DNA of 64,000 nt from Rheum nobile (GCA_027886185.1 WOAB01000589.1:6205001-6269000), one strand, 5' to 3'. Shown: positions 9,796 through 21,612, counted from the stretch's first letter. Program-made: numbers and translations. Notes: a model not told the origin generated them from the sequence alone.

Positions 9796-12503
9796 TGTAA
9801 TATCCCTTAATTTTTAGTAAGGATATTTGAGTAATTTTTCCCATCCTTCGTTCGATAATTATTTCGCTTTCAGTGGAGTTCGGATTTTCCGTAATATCCA
9901 TGATATCCGTAATAATTCCCTGAGTGGTATAAAATACATTCTATGTATTTTCGGGACTTAGAATATTTGTTTGGATACAAACATATAATTTCCGGGGTTT
10001 AAAACCCATACCCAATCTTATCTGTGCAAACTTATCCCTCCACGTTCAATTGTTATCTCTGCATCTTCCCACTTGGCTTTCCACTTGGTGCCTTGGCCGG
10101 TCCCTTGCAGAGGGAGTTGTCGGACCTTTGCCCCCTCCTTGGGCCATATAAGGTGGTGGGGATGAAGGGTAGAAGATACCCATCTCATATCTCCCTCTCG
10201 TCACTCCCCAGCTCCCCTCTCAGTTGCCTTCTCCTCCGGCGAGCCGCGACCAAGTCGACGTTGCTGCTGCCGCTGTCGTGAGCTGCGTGGTGCTGTGCGT
10301 CGCCACTGCTGGCTGCTGATCCTCCCCGACGAGAAGGAGAGCCACTTCCTTTCCGCCGGCGAGACCGATCGAGAGCCGAAGTCGATGAGCTCCTCCCCGG
10401 CGAAAACAGAGCCGCTGCTGCTGGAGACGCCGCTGCCGTCCGCTGCTGCGCCGTACTGTGCTCCATCCCCGGCGTCGACGAGCCTCCTTCCCGGCGATGG
10501 AGAAGCCTTCCCGGTGTTGGCTGCGTTGCGCCGCTGTTGGTGTTGGAGCTGCCGAGCTCCATCGTTGTTGTGGTGCTGCTGTTGCTGCGAGGTAGAAGAA
10601 GGAGGAATAGTAGAGTGGGGCCCCCTCCTTGTTATATTGTTGTTGGGCCGATTAGCCCATTAAGCCTCCAGTCCAGATCTGCCCCAGTTTCAGATCCATG
10701 AACCAGTTGTTCTTAAGCTTTGCTAAAAGCTCTCGTCAGATCTAAGGCAAGTGGCGGTTCGCTCTTGCTCATCATTCCATATTTACCATTAATTATCAAT
10801 TGTTTAGTTGTTAATTAATTTGGGATGATTTACTGTTTTGTTGGGAACAGTTTTGATAAATTATTTGATGAAAAGAAATGCTGTTATAATAGGTTGTATA
10901 TTGCTAGATACAGCGCTATTATGTTCATAATGGTTTTGTTGTGGATTTTAAAGGTGAATTTCATATGAAAGATTATAATAGGTTGCATATACTGTTAGTA
11001 TCAATGCTATTTTGATATATATATATATAGATTGATAGATCTATGATGTTGGCCTTGATGGCTTTGTTTTGATGTGATATATGACTGTGTTGAACTGTTT
11101 AGTTAGCACGAGTATTCGTAGGAACGTTTACTGGGGCCCAAGAGGTCCAGTCGTTTCTTGATAATTAAATGGAGAAAAGGGCATTGAGACCATAATACCA
11201 TTGGTGAGTCATGACTAGCCTCTATACTCGGGTATAGAGGTGGTGCACTTAGCTAGTGTCACATATATCTTGGGAGCAAATCTCGGGAGTTGCTCCCAAG
11301 AGATCTCTCGTCTCGGGACGAGCTGATCATAATAAAAGTTTATAATGTGGTGATGTGGATTGGTTTTGGAATTAAATCAGATAAGTGCCTTTAGTGCACA
11401 AAATTAATATACCTTCGGCGAATAGTGCAGCTAGGAAATCTCGTCTTGACTTTGATCAGAGTAAAGTTCTCTTTCCAATCTGGATTCGCCCTGGGGCGGT
11501 GAGGTTGGTTGTGAGCCGAAACATCAAGTCGTTTTTGAACGCTTGTATGAATATTAATAATTAAGTTTCCCAACATTTGTCATGTTTCCGATAAGGCTCA
11601 TTTCGTTGGAGTCTTCTTTTGGGATTGATTGCTGTGAGACTCGGTCTCCAAAATCTTCTCTTGATCATGCCTTTTCATATAATTCAGTAGAAGTATGGTG
11701 GTTGACTATCGTTATCGGTTGTGATTCGAGGAGCGATGAGTCTAACCTAATACAACTACTTCGAACCACTCTGCTTTATACTCTTGCGTAGTCTTTCATT
11801 AGACTAACCAACCGTAATTGTTCTTTGCATGGTTGGCTGGTGTCATCCGTTCGATTCGGTACATCAGGTATGTTCCTGTTCCGTGAAGGCTAGAACGACT
11901 GTGAAGATGAACGGTGTTTTGACAAGTTAATTGTCGCTTTGTTTACAAGACTTCCGCTATATTAAAAAGGTGATTTTGTGTAAAGACTTCCGCTGTATGG
12001 TGGTTGACTATCGTTATCGGTTGTGATTCGAGGAGCGATGAGTCTAATCTAATACAACTACTTCGAACCACTCTGCTTTGTACTCTTGCGTAGTCTTTCA
12101 TTAGACTAACCAACCGTAATTGTTCTTTGCATGGTTGGCTGGTGTCATCCGTTCGATTCGGCACATCAGGTATGTTCCTGTTCCGTGAAGGCTAGAACGA
12201 CTGTGAAGATGAACGGTGTTTTGACAAGTTAATTGTCGCTTTGTTTACAAGACTTCCGCTATATTAAAAAGGTGATTTTGTGTAAAGACTTCCGCTGTAA
12301 TAAGTCTGATGTTGTATTTTAAAAGTGCTTGGAATCATGTTGTAATTCCGAGACGTTGATTTTAATAAAAGTTGTAATATTTGGTATTATAACTGTTGGT
12401 TGATGGTTTTATCGTTTGGAAAACCCTAGGGTGACTTCGGGATGTTATATCCGAGGTCACTGGCAGTAATACTTTCAAAGGAAGAAAATTTGGGGGTGTT
12501 ACA
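9796..12503 (+). repeat. 5' LTR of the LARD-like element
   Basis: A CCATATAAGG TATA-like motif near 10143-10152 precedes a GC-rich transcribed-leader-like block (10190-10660), which gives spurious ORFs on both strands. The LTR contains a private 302-bp tandem duplication at 11694-12297 that the 3' LTR lacks. Other differences from the 3' LTR are scattered point changes. Confidence 0.9.
11694..12297. repeat. 302-bp tandem duplication inside the 5' LTR only
   Basis: TATGGTGGTTGACTATCG starts at 11694 and again at 11996. The equivalent part of the 3' LTR (from about 15720) has one copy. The duplication therefore arose after insertion or by a recombination event affecting one LTR. Confidence 0.9.
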
Positions 12504-12507
12504 GAGT

Positions 12508-12520
12508 TGGTATCAGAGCC
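12508..12520 (+). promoter_or_regulatory. Primer binding site, tRNA-iMet type
   Basis: TGGTATCAGAGCC lies four bases after the end of the 5' LTR. It matches the standard plant initiator-methionine tRNA primer site. Confidence 0.9.
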
Positions 12521-13129
12521 GAAAGTTTTTAAAACAGGTTTGGGATTTCATAAACCATTTACTCGTTTTGAATCGAAAAAGTTTTCGAAGGCTCTGAATT
12601 TTCAAATGAAAATTTTAAACCGTTCATAGTCGTGCCTTCTTCTTTAGTCTGATATGAGAAGCGAACTTTCATATTTAGAAAGACTAACTCTCTTCTCGTC
12701 GCCCGAAGGATATGGGTGCATTCTGTTCTCTTCAGAGGGACTCGGAAGAAGCCGAAGTGGTTTCGCCATCTTCAGTAAGGCTTGAAGTTCTAGTTCCCTC
12801 GTTTTGATTTAAGGTTGTAGAACCTAGTAACTCGGGTTGAGTTCATCAATGAAAGTTACCAAGTTGATCTATTCTAAGTGATTTTATTACATTGATATAT
12901 GGGTTAATTAAGGAATCACTCTTAGGAGATTTGAGGTCTAAGTATGATGTCATAGTCGTTGACATTCATTGTTGAGAAAACGAATACGAAGGATTAATGC
13001 TCGATGCAGTCGGGATTTGCCTCCGTATGAGAATTCGTGGGTTGAACCTAAGGTAGAGTTCGTTGAGCCGTTAAGGTAGGCCAACGAAATATTGTAATAA
13101 CGACGTTTAAATGGAAGCGATTTCCAAGG

Positions 13130-13385
13130 GAACTCTAAGGAAAAGCCCGAGGAAAATCCTAAGGAAGATCCTCAAGGATAGGAAAATCCTAGGGGAGATC
13201 CCGAGGAAGATCCTCAGAAGAAGGAAGATCCGGAGGAAGATCCTCTAGAGGAGGAAGATCCGGAGGAAGATCCTGCGGAAGATCCTTAGAAGGAGGAAGA
13301 TCCAGAGGAAAACCCTGAGGAAGATCCGAGGGAAGGTCCGGAGGGAACTTCCGATGAGAACCCGGAGGAAGACCTCGTAAGGCAA
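13130..13385 (+). repeat. Degenerate 12-bp repeats encoding acidic EEDP-like units
   Basis: GAGGAAGATCC-type units recur about fifteen times in the interior of the LARD-like element. In one frame they read as EEDPEEDP-like acidic repeats, interrupted by stops near 13180 and 13288. This may be a relic of a gag-adjacent acidic segment or a pure minisatellite. Confidence 0.75.
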
Positions 13386-13832
13386 GGCTAGAAGAGTCTG
13401 ATGCCTTAAGTGATCATTTATGAGTATCTTTGAGGAATATAAGGATTTTAAGTTAAAAATAAGTCATTTAAAGACAGTACGAGTCGTTGGACTCGATAAG
13501 TGGAATTTCCAGAGGATGAATAGTTATGACTCTTGGGAATTGTCAAGCATTGACATCTTGTGAGTATGTCATCTATAAGGCTTATGATATCACTCTCTTT
13601 GAGGAAATAGGAGTAGTATCGTATGTGATTCGTTTCGAGGAATGTTGGAATGAGATGTTATGATTATTCTTGGAGGAAATTAAGGAATCTTAAAGGATTT
13701 AAGTTAAGAGATGGCATAAGGCCGGTTATGATTAAGGATATTAAGTTCAGATAGTAAATTTGATGTTGAGGCAGGTTCCTCATTAGCTTAATGCAAGTTT
13801 CGGGGTCGAAACTTTTCTTAAGGGGGTAGTAA

Positions 13833-16226
13833 TGTAATATCCCTTAATTTTTAGTAAGGATATTTGTGTAATTTTTCCCATCCTTCGTTCGATAATTATT
13901 TCGCTTTTAGTAGAGTTCGGATTTTCCGTAATATCCATGATCTCCGTAATAATTCCCTGAGTGGTATAAAATACATTCGATGTATTTTCGGGACTTAGAA
14001 TATTTGTTTGGATACAAACATATAATTTCCGGGGTTTAAAACCCATACCCAATCTTATCTGTGCAAACTTATCCCTCCACGTTCAATTCTTATCTCTACA
14101 TCTTCCCACTTGGTGCCTTGGCCGGTCCCCTACAGAGGGAGTTGTCGGACCTTTGCCCCCTCCTTGGGCCATATAAGGTGGTGGGGATGAAGGGTAGAAG
14201 ATACCCATATCATATCTCCCTCTCGTCACTCCCCAGCTCCCCTCTCGGTTGCCTTCTCCTTCGGCGAGCCGCGACCAAGTCCACGTTGCTGCTGCCGCTG
14301 TCGTGAGCTGCGTGGTGCTGTGCGTCGCCACTGCTGGCTGCTGATCCTCCCCGACGAGAAGGAGAGCCACTTCCTTTCCGCCGGCGAGACCGATCGAGAG
14401 CCGAAGTCGATGAGCTCCTCCCCGGCGAAAACAGAGCCACTGCTGTTGGAGACGCCGCTGCCATCCGCTGCTGCGCCGTACTGTGCTCCATCCCCGGCGT
14501 CGACGAGCCTCCTTCCCGGCGACGGAGAAGCCTTCCCGGTGTTGGCTGCGTTGCACCGCTGTTGGTGTTGGAGCTGCCGAGCTCCATCGTTGTTGTGGTG
14601 CTGCTGTTGCTGCGAGGTAGAAGGAGGAATAGTAGAGTGGGGCCCCCTCCTTGTTATATTGTTGTTGGGCCGATTAGCCCATTAAGCCTCCAGTCCAGAT
14701 CTGCCCCAGTTTCAGATCCATGAACCAGTTGTTCTTAAGCTTTGCTAAAAGCTCTCGTCGGATCTAAGGAAAGTGGCGGTTCGCTCTTGCTCATCATTCC
14801 ATATTTACCATTAATTATCAATTGTTTAGTTGTTAATTAATTTGGGATGATTTACTGTTTTGTTGGAAACAGTTTTGATAAATTATTTGATGAAAAGAAG
14901 TGCTGTTATAATAGGTTGTATATTGCTAGATACAGCGCTATTATGTTCATAATGGTTTTGTTGTGGATTTTAAAGGTGAATTTCATATGAAAGATTATAA
15001 TAGGTTGCATATACTGTTAGTATCAATGCTATTTTGATATATATATATATATATAGATTGATAGATCTATGATGTTGGCCTTGATGGCTTTGTTTTGATG
15101 TGATATATGACTGTGTTGAACTGTTTAGTTAGCACGAGTATTCGTAGGAATGTTTACTGGGGCCCAAGAGGTCCAGTCGTTTCTTGATAATTAAATGGAG
15201 AAAAGGGCATTGGGACCCTAATACCATTGGTGAGTCATGACTAGCCTCTATACTCGGGTATAGAGGTGGTGCACTTAGCTAGTGTCACATATATCTCGGG
15301 AGCAAATCTCGGGAGTTGCTCCCAAGAGATCTCTCGTCTCGGGATGAGCTGATCATAATAAAAGTTTATAATGTGGTGATGTGGATTGGTTTTGGAATTA
15401 AATCAGATAAGTGCCTTTAGTGCACAAAATTAATATACCTTCGGCGAATAGTGCAGCTAGGAAATCTCGTCTTGACTTTGATCAGAGTAAAGTTCTCTTT
15501 CCAATCTGGATTCGCCCTGGGGCGGTGAGGTTGGTTGTGAGCCGAAACATCAAGTCGTTTTTGAACGCTTGTATGAATATTAATAATTAAGTTTCCCAAC
15601 ATTTGTCATGTTTCCGATAAGGCTCATTTCGTTGGAGTCTTCTTTTGGGATTGATTGCTGTGAGACTCGGTCTCCAGAATCTTCTCTTGATCATGCCTTT
15701 TCATATAATTCAGTAGAAGTATGGTGGTTGACTATCGTTATCGGTTGTGATTCGAGGAGCGATGAGTCTAACCTAATACAACTACTTCGAACCACTCTGC
15801 TTTGTACTCTTGCGTAGTCTTTCATTAGACTAACCAACCGTAATTGTTCTTTGCATGGTTGGCTGGTGTCATCCGTTCGATTCGGCACATCAGATATGTT
15901 GATGTTCCGTGAAGGCTAGAACGACAGTGAAGATGAACGGTGTTTTGACAAGTTAATTATCGCTTTGTTTACAAGACTTCCGCTGTATTAAAAAGGTGAT
16001 TTTGTGTAAATACTTCCGCTGTAATAACTCTGATGTTGTATTTTAAAAGTGCTTGGAATCATGTTGTAATTCCGAGACATTGATTTTAATAAAAGTTGTA
16101 ATATTTGGTATTATAACTGTTGGTTGATGGTTTTATCGTTTGGAAAAGCCTGGGGTGACTTCGGGATGTTATATCCGAGGTCACTGGCAGTAATACTTTC
16201 AAAGGAAGAAAATTTAGGGTGTTACA
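13833..16226 (+). repeat. 3' LTR of the LARD-like element
   Basis: Starts TGTAATATCCC after the AGGGGGTAGTAA tract and ends GGGTGTTACA. It aligns end to end with the 5' LTR apart from the 302-bp duplication and small changes. Confidence 0.9.
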
Positions 16227-16641
16227 TCTACAAATTAAGTGAGCATCTGCAAGTATGCAATATCTTTGGAATTTGATGTGCATAGTCTCTTATACTTGTG
16301 CTGTGTAGATATAATGGTTGACAACAAGAGAACGCCTTTCTGGTATGCATGAAGTTGTAGTGACCAAAAGGACGTTAGGAGCAGATAAATTTGAACAAAA
16401 TCGCAGTCTCTGGAGAGTTTCTTCGACTGAGTATTATTGCACCTTAGAGAGGGTTACGGTGGGTTGAGGCCAAGAACAACAAGCTCTTTTAAGTAGCTCG
16501 TTGGTTAGTCTAACGACAACCCCATGTAGCAAGGGCGGTGTTGTTGGGTTTGTGACGCTACAAGGTTTCTCCGAAGATAGGTCGCGGAGTCTAGGATCTT
16601 CCACCGACGTTGAAAAAGAGCTTCAAAGTGGCATAGTTACC

Positions 16642-16833
16642 GGTTTTCTATGCACAACGCGGGCCGATACAGAGGTGATTCGATGTCATTCGGGGGTGAT
16701 TTTAAATGATTCAAGAGTTGAGTTTAAGTAACTTGAGCATGGCGAAGACGATGGTGTGGTCAGATTTTGAATTGAATGAATCGAGAGGTGTTTTTCTTGG
16801 GTCGAACAAGGCTTGGTGGTGATGTATATAGGC
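16642..16833 (+). repeat. Left arm of an internal inverted repeat
   Basis: From GGTTTTCTATGCACAA to GGTGATGTATATA it matches the reverse complement of 20312-20501 over about 190 bp with moderate divergence. Shared blocks include CTTGAG-ATGGCGAAGACGATGG and GGTCAGATTTTGAATT. The two arms enclose 3.5 kb including the armadillo fragment. Confidence 0.85.
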
Positions 16834-16899
16834 AATGAACAAAGTATTTTAAAACTATAGGCAATATTTGAAACTAACGTTGGTATCAAATTTAAGTAA

Positions 16900-17290
16900 A
16901 TATTTTTAAGTGATTACCAATTGAACGAGAATCACAACTAATAAATGCAGATTTAATTGTTTCTCGTTAGGAAACCAACCAATATTTGTTTCAAATTTAA
17001 AGTTAATATAAAAGAGTAATGACCTGACAATGTACAAATATGGCCTGATAAAGTGAATATTGCTCTGAAATTTGAAATTGACTAACATTTGAAATTCTGT
17101 GATATAACAGAGCATTGTGTACTTTATCAGACCACATTTACACGAAGTCAGACCACATTTATATCAAGTCAGGTCAATACTCTTTATATCACAAAATTTC
17201 AAATGTTAGCCGATTTCAAATTTCAGAGCAATATTCACTTTGTCTGGCCACATTTATACGTAGTCAGGTCATTACTCTGTTATATCTAAG
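16900..17290. repeat. Paired inverted modules (CAGGTCA/TGACCTG family), cluster 1
   Basis: A module of about 100-130 bp combines CTGACAAAGTGAATATTGCTC, GAAATTTGAAATTGACTAAC-like and AGAGCATTGACCTGAC-like blocks. It occurs here head to head in both orientations. The same module recurs at 18000-18365, 18945-19140 and 19245-19640. It is not recognised as a named family. Confidence 0.8.
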
Positions 17291-17995
17291 TTGCCAATTT
17301 GATTGTATTACTAAACTCATGTGCTCTAGAGCTAATTTTCTGTTGTTGCAAGTAAGTACTCTAATCTGTCCTAGATAATTGATTAAAATAATTATCTCCA
17401 GGGAGCTTATAGAATAGCTTGGATGTTAATTTGATTATTGTTAAATCTGAAACAAATCATCTACAGCTACAACCTACAACTCTAAGCAGATGCCCACAAA
17501 AAACATCCGGAGCATAAGACTTTTTTTTTTATGTTTTTTTTTGGAAAACTCGTTCAAAATGATTCACATAATAAATTTAGAAGTAACTCAATACTGCATT
17601 AGATTTATTTACGAAATATAATTCATAAGTTTGTCAGATGATTTATTTATTCTTTTTGATGGATTTTGTCACATGATTAGAAGAACCTACAAGCCGATAT
17701 GTTTATTCAACTGGTCTATTTTATAATCCATAAAATCTTAATTTTTGAACAATAATATGTAAGATATATCAGATCAATTTACATGTATTTTCCACCATTT
17801 TTAACCCCCCAAAAAACTCCACACAATCAAATAAGATGAGACATGAGAGAACCGTTAATTATCTTCTTTTGTTGTTTACTCTCTTTCTCCCCTTATTTTG
17901 CATTACTCAGATACTTTTTAAGAAACTCCATGGCATTTCCACAAGTGTTTGGTTCAGTTAAGACAATTCCTTAGAGAGGAAACTCCATGCTAATC
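17291..17995. other. AT-rich filler inside the Pack-MULE
   Basis: No gene, terminus or repeat could be supported here. Confidence 0.4.
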
Positions 17996-17999
17996 TTTT

Positions 18000-18365
18000 A
18001 TGCTGAAATTTGAAATTGACTAACATTTAAAATTATGTGAAATAAAAGAGCATTGACCTGACATAGTATACATGTGACTTGACTTCATATAAGTGTGGCA
18101 TGACAAAGTAAATATTGCTCTGAATTTTGAAATTGACTAACATTTAAAATTATGTGAAATAAAAGAGCATTGACCTGACATAGTGTACATGTGACTTGAC
18201 TTCTTATAAGTGTGTCCTGACAAAGTGAATATTGCTCTGAAATTTGAAATTGACTAACATTTGAAATTCTGTGAAATAAAAGACCATTGACGTGACTTAA
18301 TATACATGTGACCTGACTTCGTATAAATTTGGCCTGACAAAGTACATAATGCTCTGTTATGTAAC
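18000..18365. repeat. CAGGTCA modules, cluster 2 (direct copies)
   Basis: Three consecutive copies in the same orientation, each with TGAAATTGACTAACATTTRAAAT-like, AAAAGAGCATTGACCTGAC and TATACATGTGAC blocks and a period of about 120 bp. They lie just upstream of the armadillo fragment. Confidence 0.8.
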
Positions 18366-18654
18366 AAAATTTACCCTTCCAATGGATTGGAGGTGAAGCC
18401 CTCTCGAGATATCAAGTCTCTCAAGTCGGCTTGAGCGAGCAATTGGTCTATGAATCCACATATTCAGTATCCTTCAAAGGTCCATTGTTGCTTGACGGTC
18501 ACGAGTTTTAGGTTCCCAAGGCTTTTTTGGGTTATTATGACTTATGAAATTGAAACGCGCGAATGCAACAACTCAGGTCTGTACGGCTGTGCTGTCGGAT
18601 TGTTAAAGCATCTTAAAATGTGTCTTTCATCCTATAGTCAAATTACACACGACA

Positions 18655-18789
18655 CTCAAAGACGAAGGATGCATCAATGCATTGCTTGGAATGGCTAGAT
18701 CCAAGAACACTGAAGTTGTTGCACAAGTTGCAAGAGGATTAGCCAACTTTGCCAAATGTGAAACGCGCGAGGTTATTCTGAGGTCTTGA
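18655..18789 (+). pseudogene. Captured armadillo-repeat kinesin-like exon fragment
   Basis: One frame reads LKDEGCINALLGMARSKNTE then VVAQVARGLANFAKCETRE, and ends at TGA 18787-18789. This is an armadillo repeat, and the RGLANFAKCE string is close to that of plant armadillo-repeat kinesins (ARK family), which act in microtubule-based growth of root hairs. Only one repeat survives. Upstream bases (18430-18650) may be more exon or intron but read no clear domain. The identification comes from remembered motif similarity over 43 codons. Confidence 0.6.
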
Positions 18790-18944
18790 GAGCCCTCTCG
18801 CTCTCGGGGACGACCAATTCAACCAGCCATATCAGGAGGTATTACAGACTTGTTAGGAGGTATTACGGACTTCGTGTAAATATAAGATTTCGGAGGCAAT
18901 ATGAACATTTCAAGTCACATATTTCATAAAAAGTAAAAGCTAGA

Positions 18945-19140
18945 TTTCAGAGCATTATGTACTTTATCAGGTCACATTTACACGAAGTCAGGACACATTT
19001 ATACGAAGTCAGGGCAATGCTCTGTTATATCACAAAATTTCAAATGTTAGCCAATTTCGAATTTCAGAGCAATATTCATTTTATCAGGCCACATTTGTAT
19101 ATAGTCAGGTCATTACTATGTTATATTAACTTTAAATTTA
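18945..19140. repeat. CAGGTCA modules, cluster 3 (inverted)
   Basis: AGAGCATTATGTACTTTATC and AGTCAGGTCATTACT-like blocks repeat the cluster 1 module in the opposite orientation to cluster 2. Confidence 0.75.
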
Positions 19141-19244
19141 AAACAAATGTTCGTTGGTTCCGTAATGAGCAACCGAATGTGGGAAGAGGAGGTTTAATAG
19201 TTTATAAAGATTATATCATCTACTATATCTTAAATAGGGTCATT

Positions 19245-19640
19245 TACTAATAAAGCTCTGAAATATGAAACCTCCTAACATTTGAAATTTCATTTCTATA
19301 AATTTTGTGATATAACACATCATTGACCTGCTTTTGTATAAATGTGGTCAGATAAAGTGAATATTGCTATGACATTTAAAACAACATAACATTTAAAACT
19401 TCATTTTCATAAATTTTGTTACATAACAGAGCATTATGTACTTTATCCGGCCACATTTGTACAACGTCATGCCATATTTGTACGAAGTCAGGTCAATGCT
19501 CTGTTTTACCAAAACATTTCAAATGTTAGCCGATTTCAAATTTCATAACAATATACACTTTATCAGGCCACATTTGTACGTAGTCAGGTCATTACTCTGT
19601 TATATTAACTTTAAATTTGAAACAATAGTACTGCAAATAG
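19245..19640. repeat. CAGGTCA modules, cluster 4 (inverted pair)
   Basis: A head-to-head pair: ATTGACCTGC-AAATGTGGTCAG at 19320-19350, then CCGGCCACATTTGTACAACG and TCAGGCCACATTTGTACG on the other arm. This creates a potential stem of more than 100 bp. Confidence 0.75.
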
Positions 19641-20311
19641 CATTTACCTGACTTGCTCAACTTCATGATAACCATGAGATCGCCAAGCCCATGTGCCCGG
19701 ACGAGCCCTCCCACCATTGTTGATTACATATACTGATATACATGATGTTGTCGTTGTGCTTTTGGGCGGTGAGAGCGTTGGACAAATGTTGCAGCTTTTA
19801 TTGCCATGCTCTAAAGTTAATTTGATCATTTGATCTTCAATTCTTCCAGAGTTATTCCAGTGAAAAAGCTATATATTCCCCTTTTTTGTTAATGATATTT
19901 TGATAAGCTCAACGTGATAAGCTCATAACTAACCTTTAAGGGAAATTTATAGGCTTACAGCAAACCAAGACATAAAGGGTATCTTTTAATATGTTAATAT
20001 AATATACTGACAAATTTCTCTTAGTTATTAGCACAATTTACAAGTGTAGAGTTACTCTACTGAATTCAAACTGTGCAAACTGTGATGATGATGTCCTGGT
20101 TGGTTGCTTCTCTTGAAATTTGGCAGTCCTTGTTTCTTGAATATGTCAGATATGTTGTAGTTGGGAATGAACCGTTCTTGAAGACCTACGAAGACACGTA
20201 CGTACAGACTATATTTTCGGCGCTCCAATTATAATCACTGAGCCTTGTTTGAACATATATACATCAATACAAGGAAGGCTAACTTCATTTCAAGCCACAT
20301 TTATATGAACA
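19641..20311. other. Unassigned segment of the Pack-MULE
   Basis: On the minus strand 19644-19829 is open for 61 codons but matches nothing I recognise. The rest is AT-rich. It may be further captured DNA. Confidence 0.35.
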
Positions 20312-20501
20312 TATATACATCACCACCAAGCCTTATTCGACCCCAAGAAAAACTTGTTTCGATTCATTAAATTCAAAATCTGACCATACCATCGTCTTCG
20401 CCATACTCAAGTTACTTAAACCCGCCTCTTGAATTATTTGAAATCATCTCCGAACGACATCAAATCACCTCCGTATCAGCCCGCTTTGTGCATAGAAAAC
20501 C
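20312..20501 (-). repeat. Right arm of the internal inverted repeat
   Basis: Reverse complement partner of 16642-16833; see that entry. No target duplication was found outside either arm, so it is not shown to be a separate transposon. Confidence 0.85.
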
Positions 20502-20836
20502 TGAACTCTTAAATCATAGATCCCTCCCACATTTATATACTCCATAAACAGTTCGATATTCTGTGAACATACATTAAGAAGGTTAGCCGTTCATTGCCCT
20601 ATATACAGTTCACAAATCAATAAGAGTCCACTTTAACATTAACAAAATAACCCATTCCACAAAAAATAATTTCAAGTGGACACTGAAATTATAGAGAGAG
20701 AATGCTCGAGATGCAGGAACAATAAGATAGTTCTATAGTATCGTAATTGCTTTTATAATCACCAAGAAAGAACAAAACCAGACAAATATAACACAAAGTT
20801 TTAATTCAATGAATTGGCATCCTGTGTCTCAGAGGT

Positions 20837-21238
20837 TTAGAAGCACACCCCTGTACTGAGGAACACGAAGACGGCCACGAGCCCAACGCCGGCGAAACCC
20901 GATGAGGAACACGAAGACGGTGAAACCCAATGAGGAGCCCGATGCCGGCGAAACCCGATGTCAGCCGCGAACCCGATGAGGAAAACGAAGACGGCCACGA
21001 GCCCGACGCCGGCGAAACCCCTGTACTTCAAGAGGTCACCGCGTGCATCTCTGGCCCTCGCTCCGCCTCCTTCGTCGTTGGCACCGTCCGTGGTCGGAAG
21101 GGCGGCGTCGTTGCAGACATTGACGGAGGAGCTTTTCGTTGCAGACATTGACAGAGCGGAGGAGTGTGAGGGAGCCTTCATCGAGAGACGGATACGGTAG
21201 AAGGCGAGGCCGAGAGCGACGTCGCCGAGGAACTCCAA
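20837..21238 (-). pseudogene. GC-rich captured coding fragment, possible membrane protein
   Basis: An open frame of 133 codons on the minus strand starts MEFLGDVALGLAFYRIRLSM and ends with two copies of the hydrophobic string GFAGVGLVAVFVFL. The underlying DNA has a repeat of about 45 bp, ACGAAGACGGCCACGAGCCC plus GACGCCGGCGAAACCC, two to three times between 20868 and 21020. High GC next to an AT-rich TIR suggests capture from a gene 5' region. I do not recognise the product. The internal duplication may have arisen inside the transposon. Confidence 0.45.
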
Positions 21239-21519
21239 CCAGAAGCAGAAGAGGGAGGCAAGGAAATTAATTAAGCAGAGGAGGGAGACGGAAGCAGAGG
21301 AGGGAACTCCAACCGGCTGCCTTCGGGGAAGACGGAAGCAAAGGAGGGAGACGAGGAAGGGTTTAGGATTTGGGATTGATTAGGGTTAATATTTGTGATT
21401 GATTAATAAGATTAAGATTTTTTTTACCTTTTCTTTTCAAAAGTTTTAATGATTTATCTGATTTTTCTATTTAAAAGAAAAGTTAAATTTCACCCTTAAC
21501 AATAGCAAAACTACCATAA

Positions 21520-21612
21520 TCCGTACAAAAATCTGATAGTTTTGCAATACTTTTCAAAAGATGGGTTTTTTGCAAGTTGGCTTTGAAATTCTGGTATTTT
21601 TGCTATTACGCC
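21520..21612 (-). repeat. Right TIR of the Pack-MULE
   Basis: Reverse complement begins GGCGTAATAGCAAAAATACC. Flanked on the outside by TATTTTTTA (21613-21621). Confidence 0.8.

Larger units (their letters stand above)
9796..16226 (+). mobile_element. Non-autonomous large LTR element (LARD-like, gypsy-type ends)
   Basis: Two LTRs of 2708 and 2394 bp start TGTAATATCCC and end GTGTTACA. They flank only 1.33 kb of internal DNA with no enzyme domains. The target duplication is TCTGC (9791-9795) versus TCTAC (16227-16231). A TGGTATCAGAGCC primer site follows the left LTR, and an AGGGGGTAGTAA purine tract precedes the right one. The large LTRs and empty interior match large retrotransposon derivatives. 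The TGTAAyAyCCC start recalls Tekay-type chromoviruses, but the lineage is a guess. Confidence 0.9.
8880..21612. mobile_element. 12.7-kb Pack-MULE (Mutator-like element carrying gene fragments)
   Basis: Both ends carry an inverted repeat of roughly 90 bp, left GGCGGAATTGCAAAAACTACC and right (reverse strand) GGCGTAATAGCAAAAATACC. They are flanked by identical 9-bp TATTTTTTA at 8871-8879 and 21613-21621. Removing the nested LTR element at 9796-16226 leaves about 6.3 kb. I found no transposase. The cargo includes an IST1-like exon with intact splice acceptor, an armadillo-repeat kinesin-like exon, and a GC-rich unknown next to the right TIR. This is the structure of a Pack-MULE mobilised in trans. 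The TIRs are only about 70% alike, so the insertion is old. Confidence 0.82.

Noticed and set aside
10185..10663. Overlapping 120-125 codon ORFs on both strands, repeated at 14083-14685
   Set aside because: They lie inside the two LTRs of the same element, in a GC-rich leader-like block. Open frames on both strands follow from base composition, and no domain is visible.
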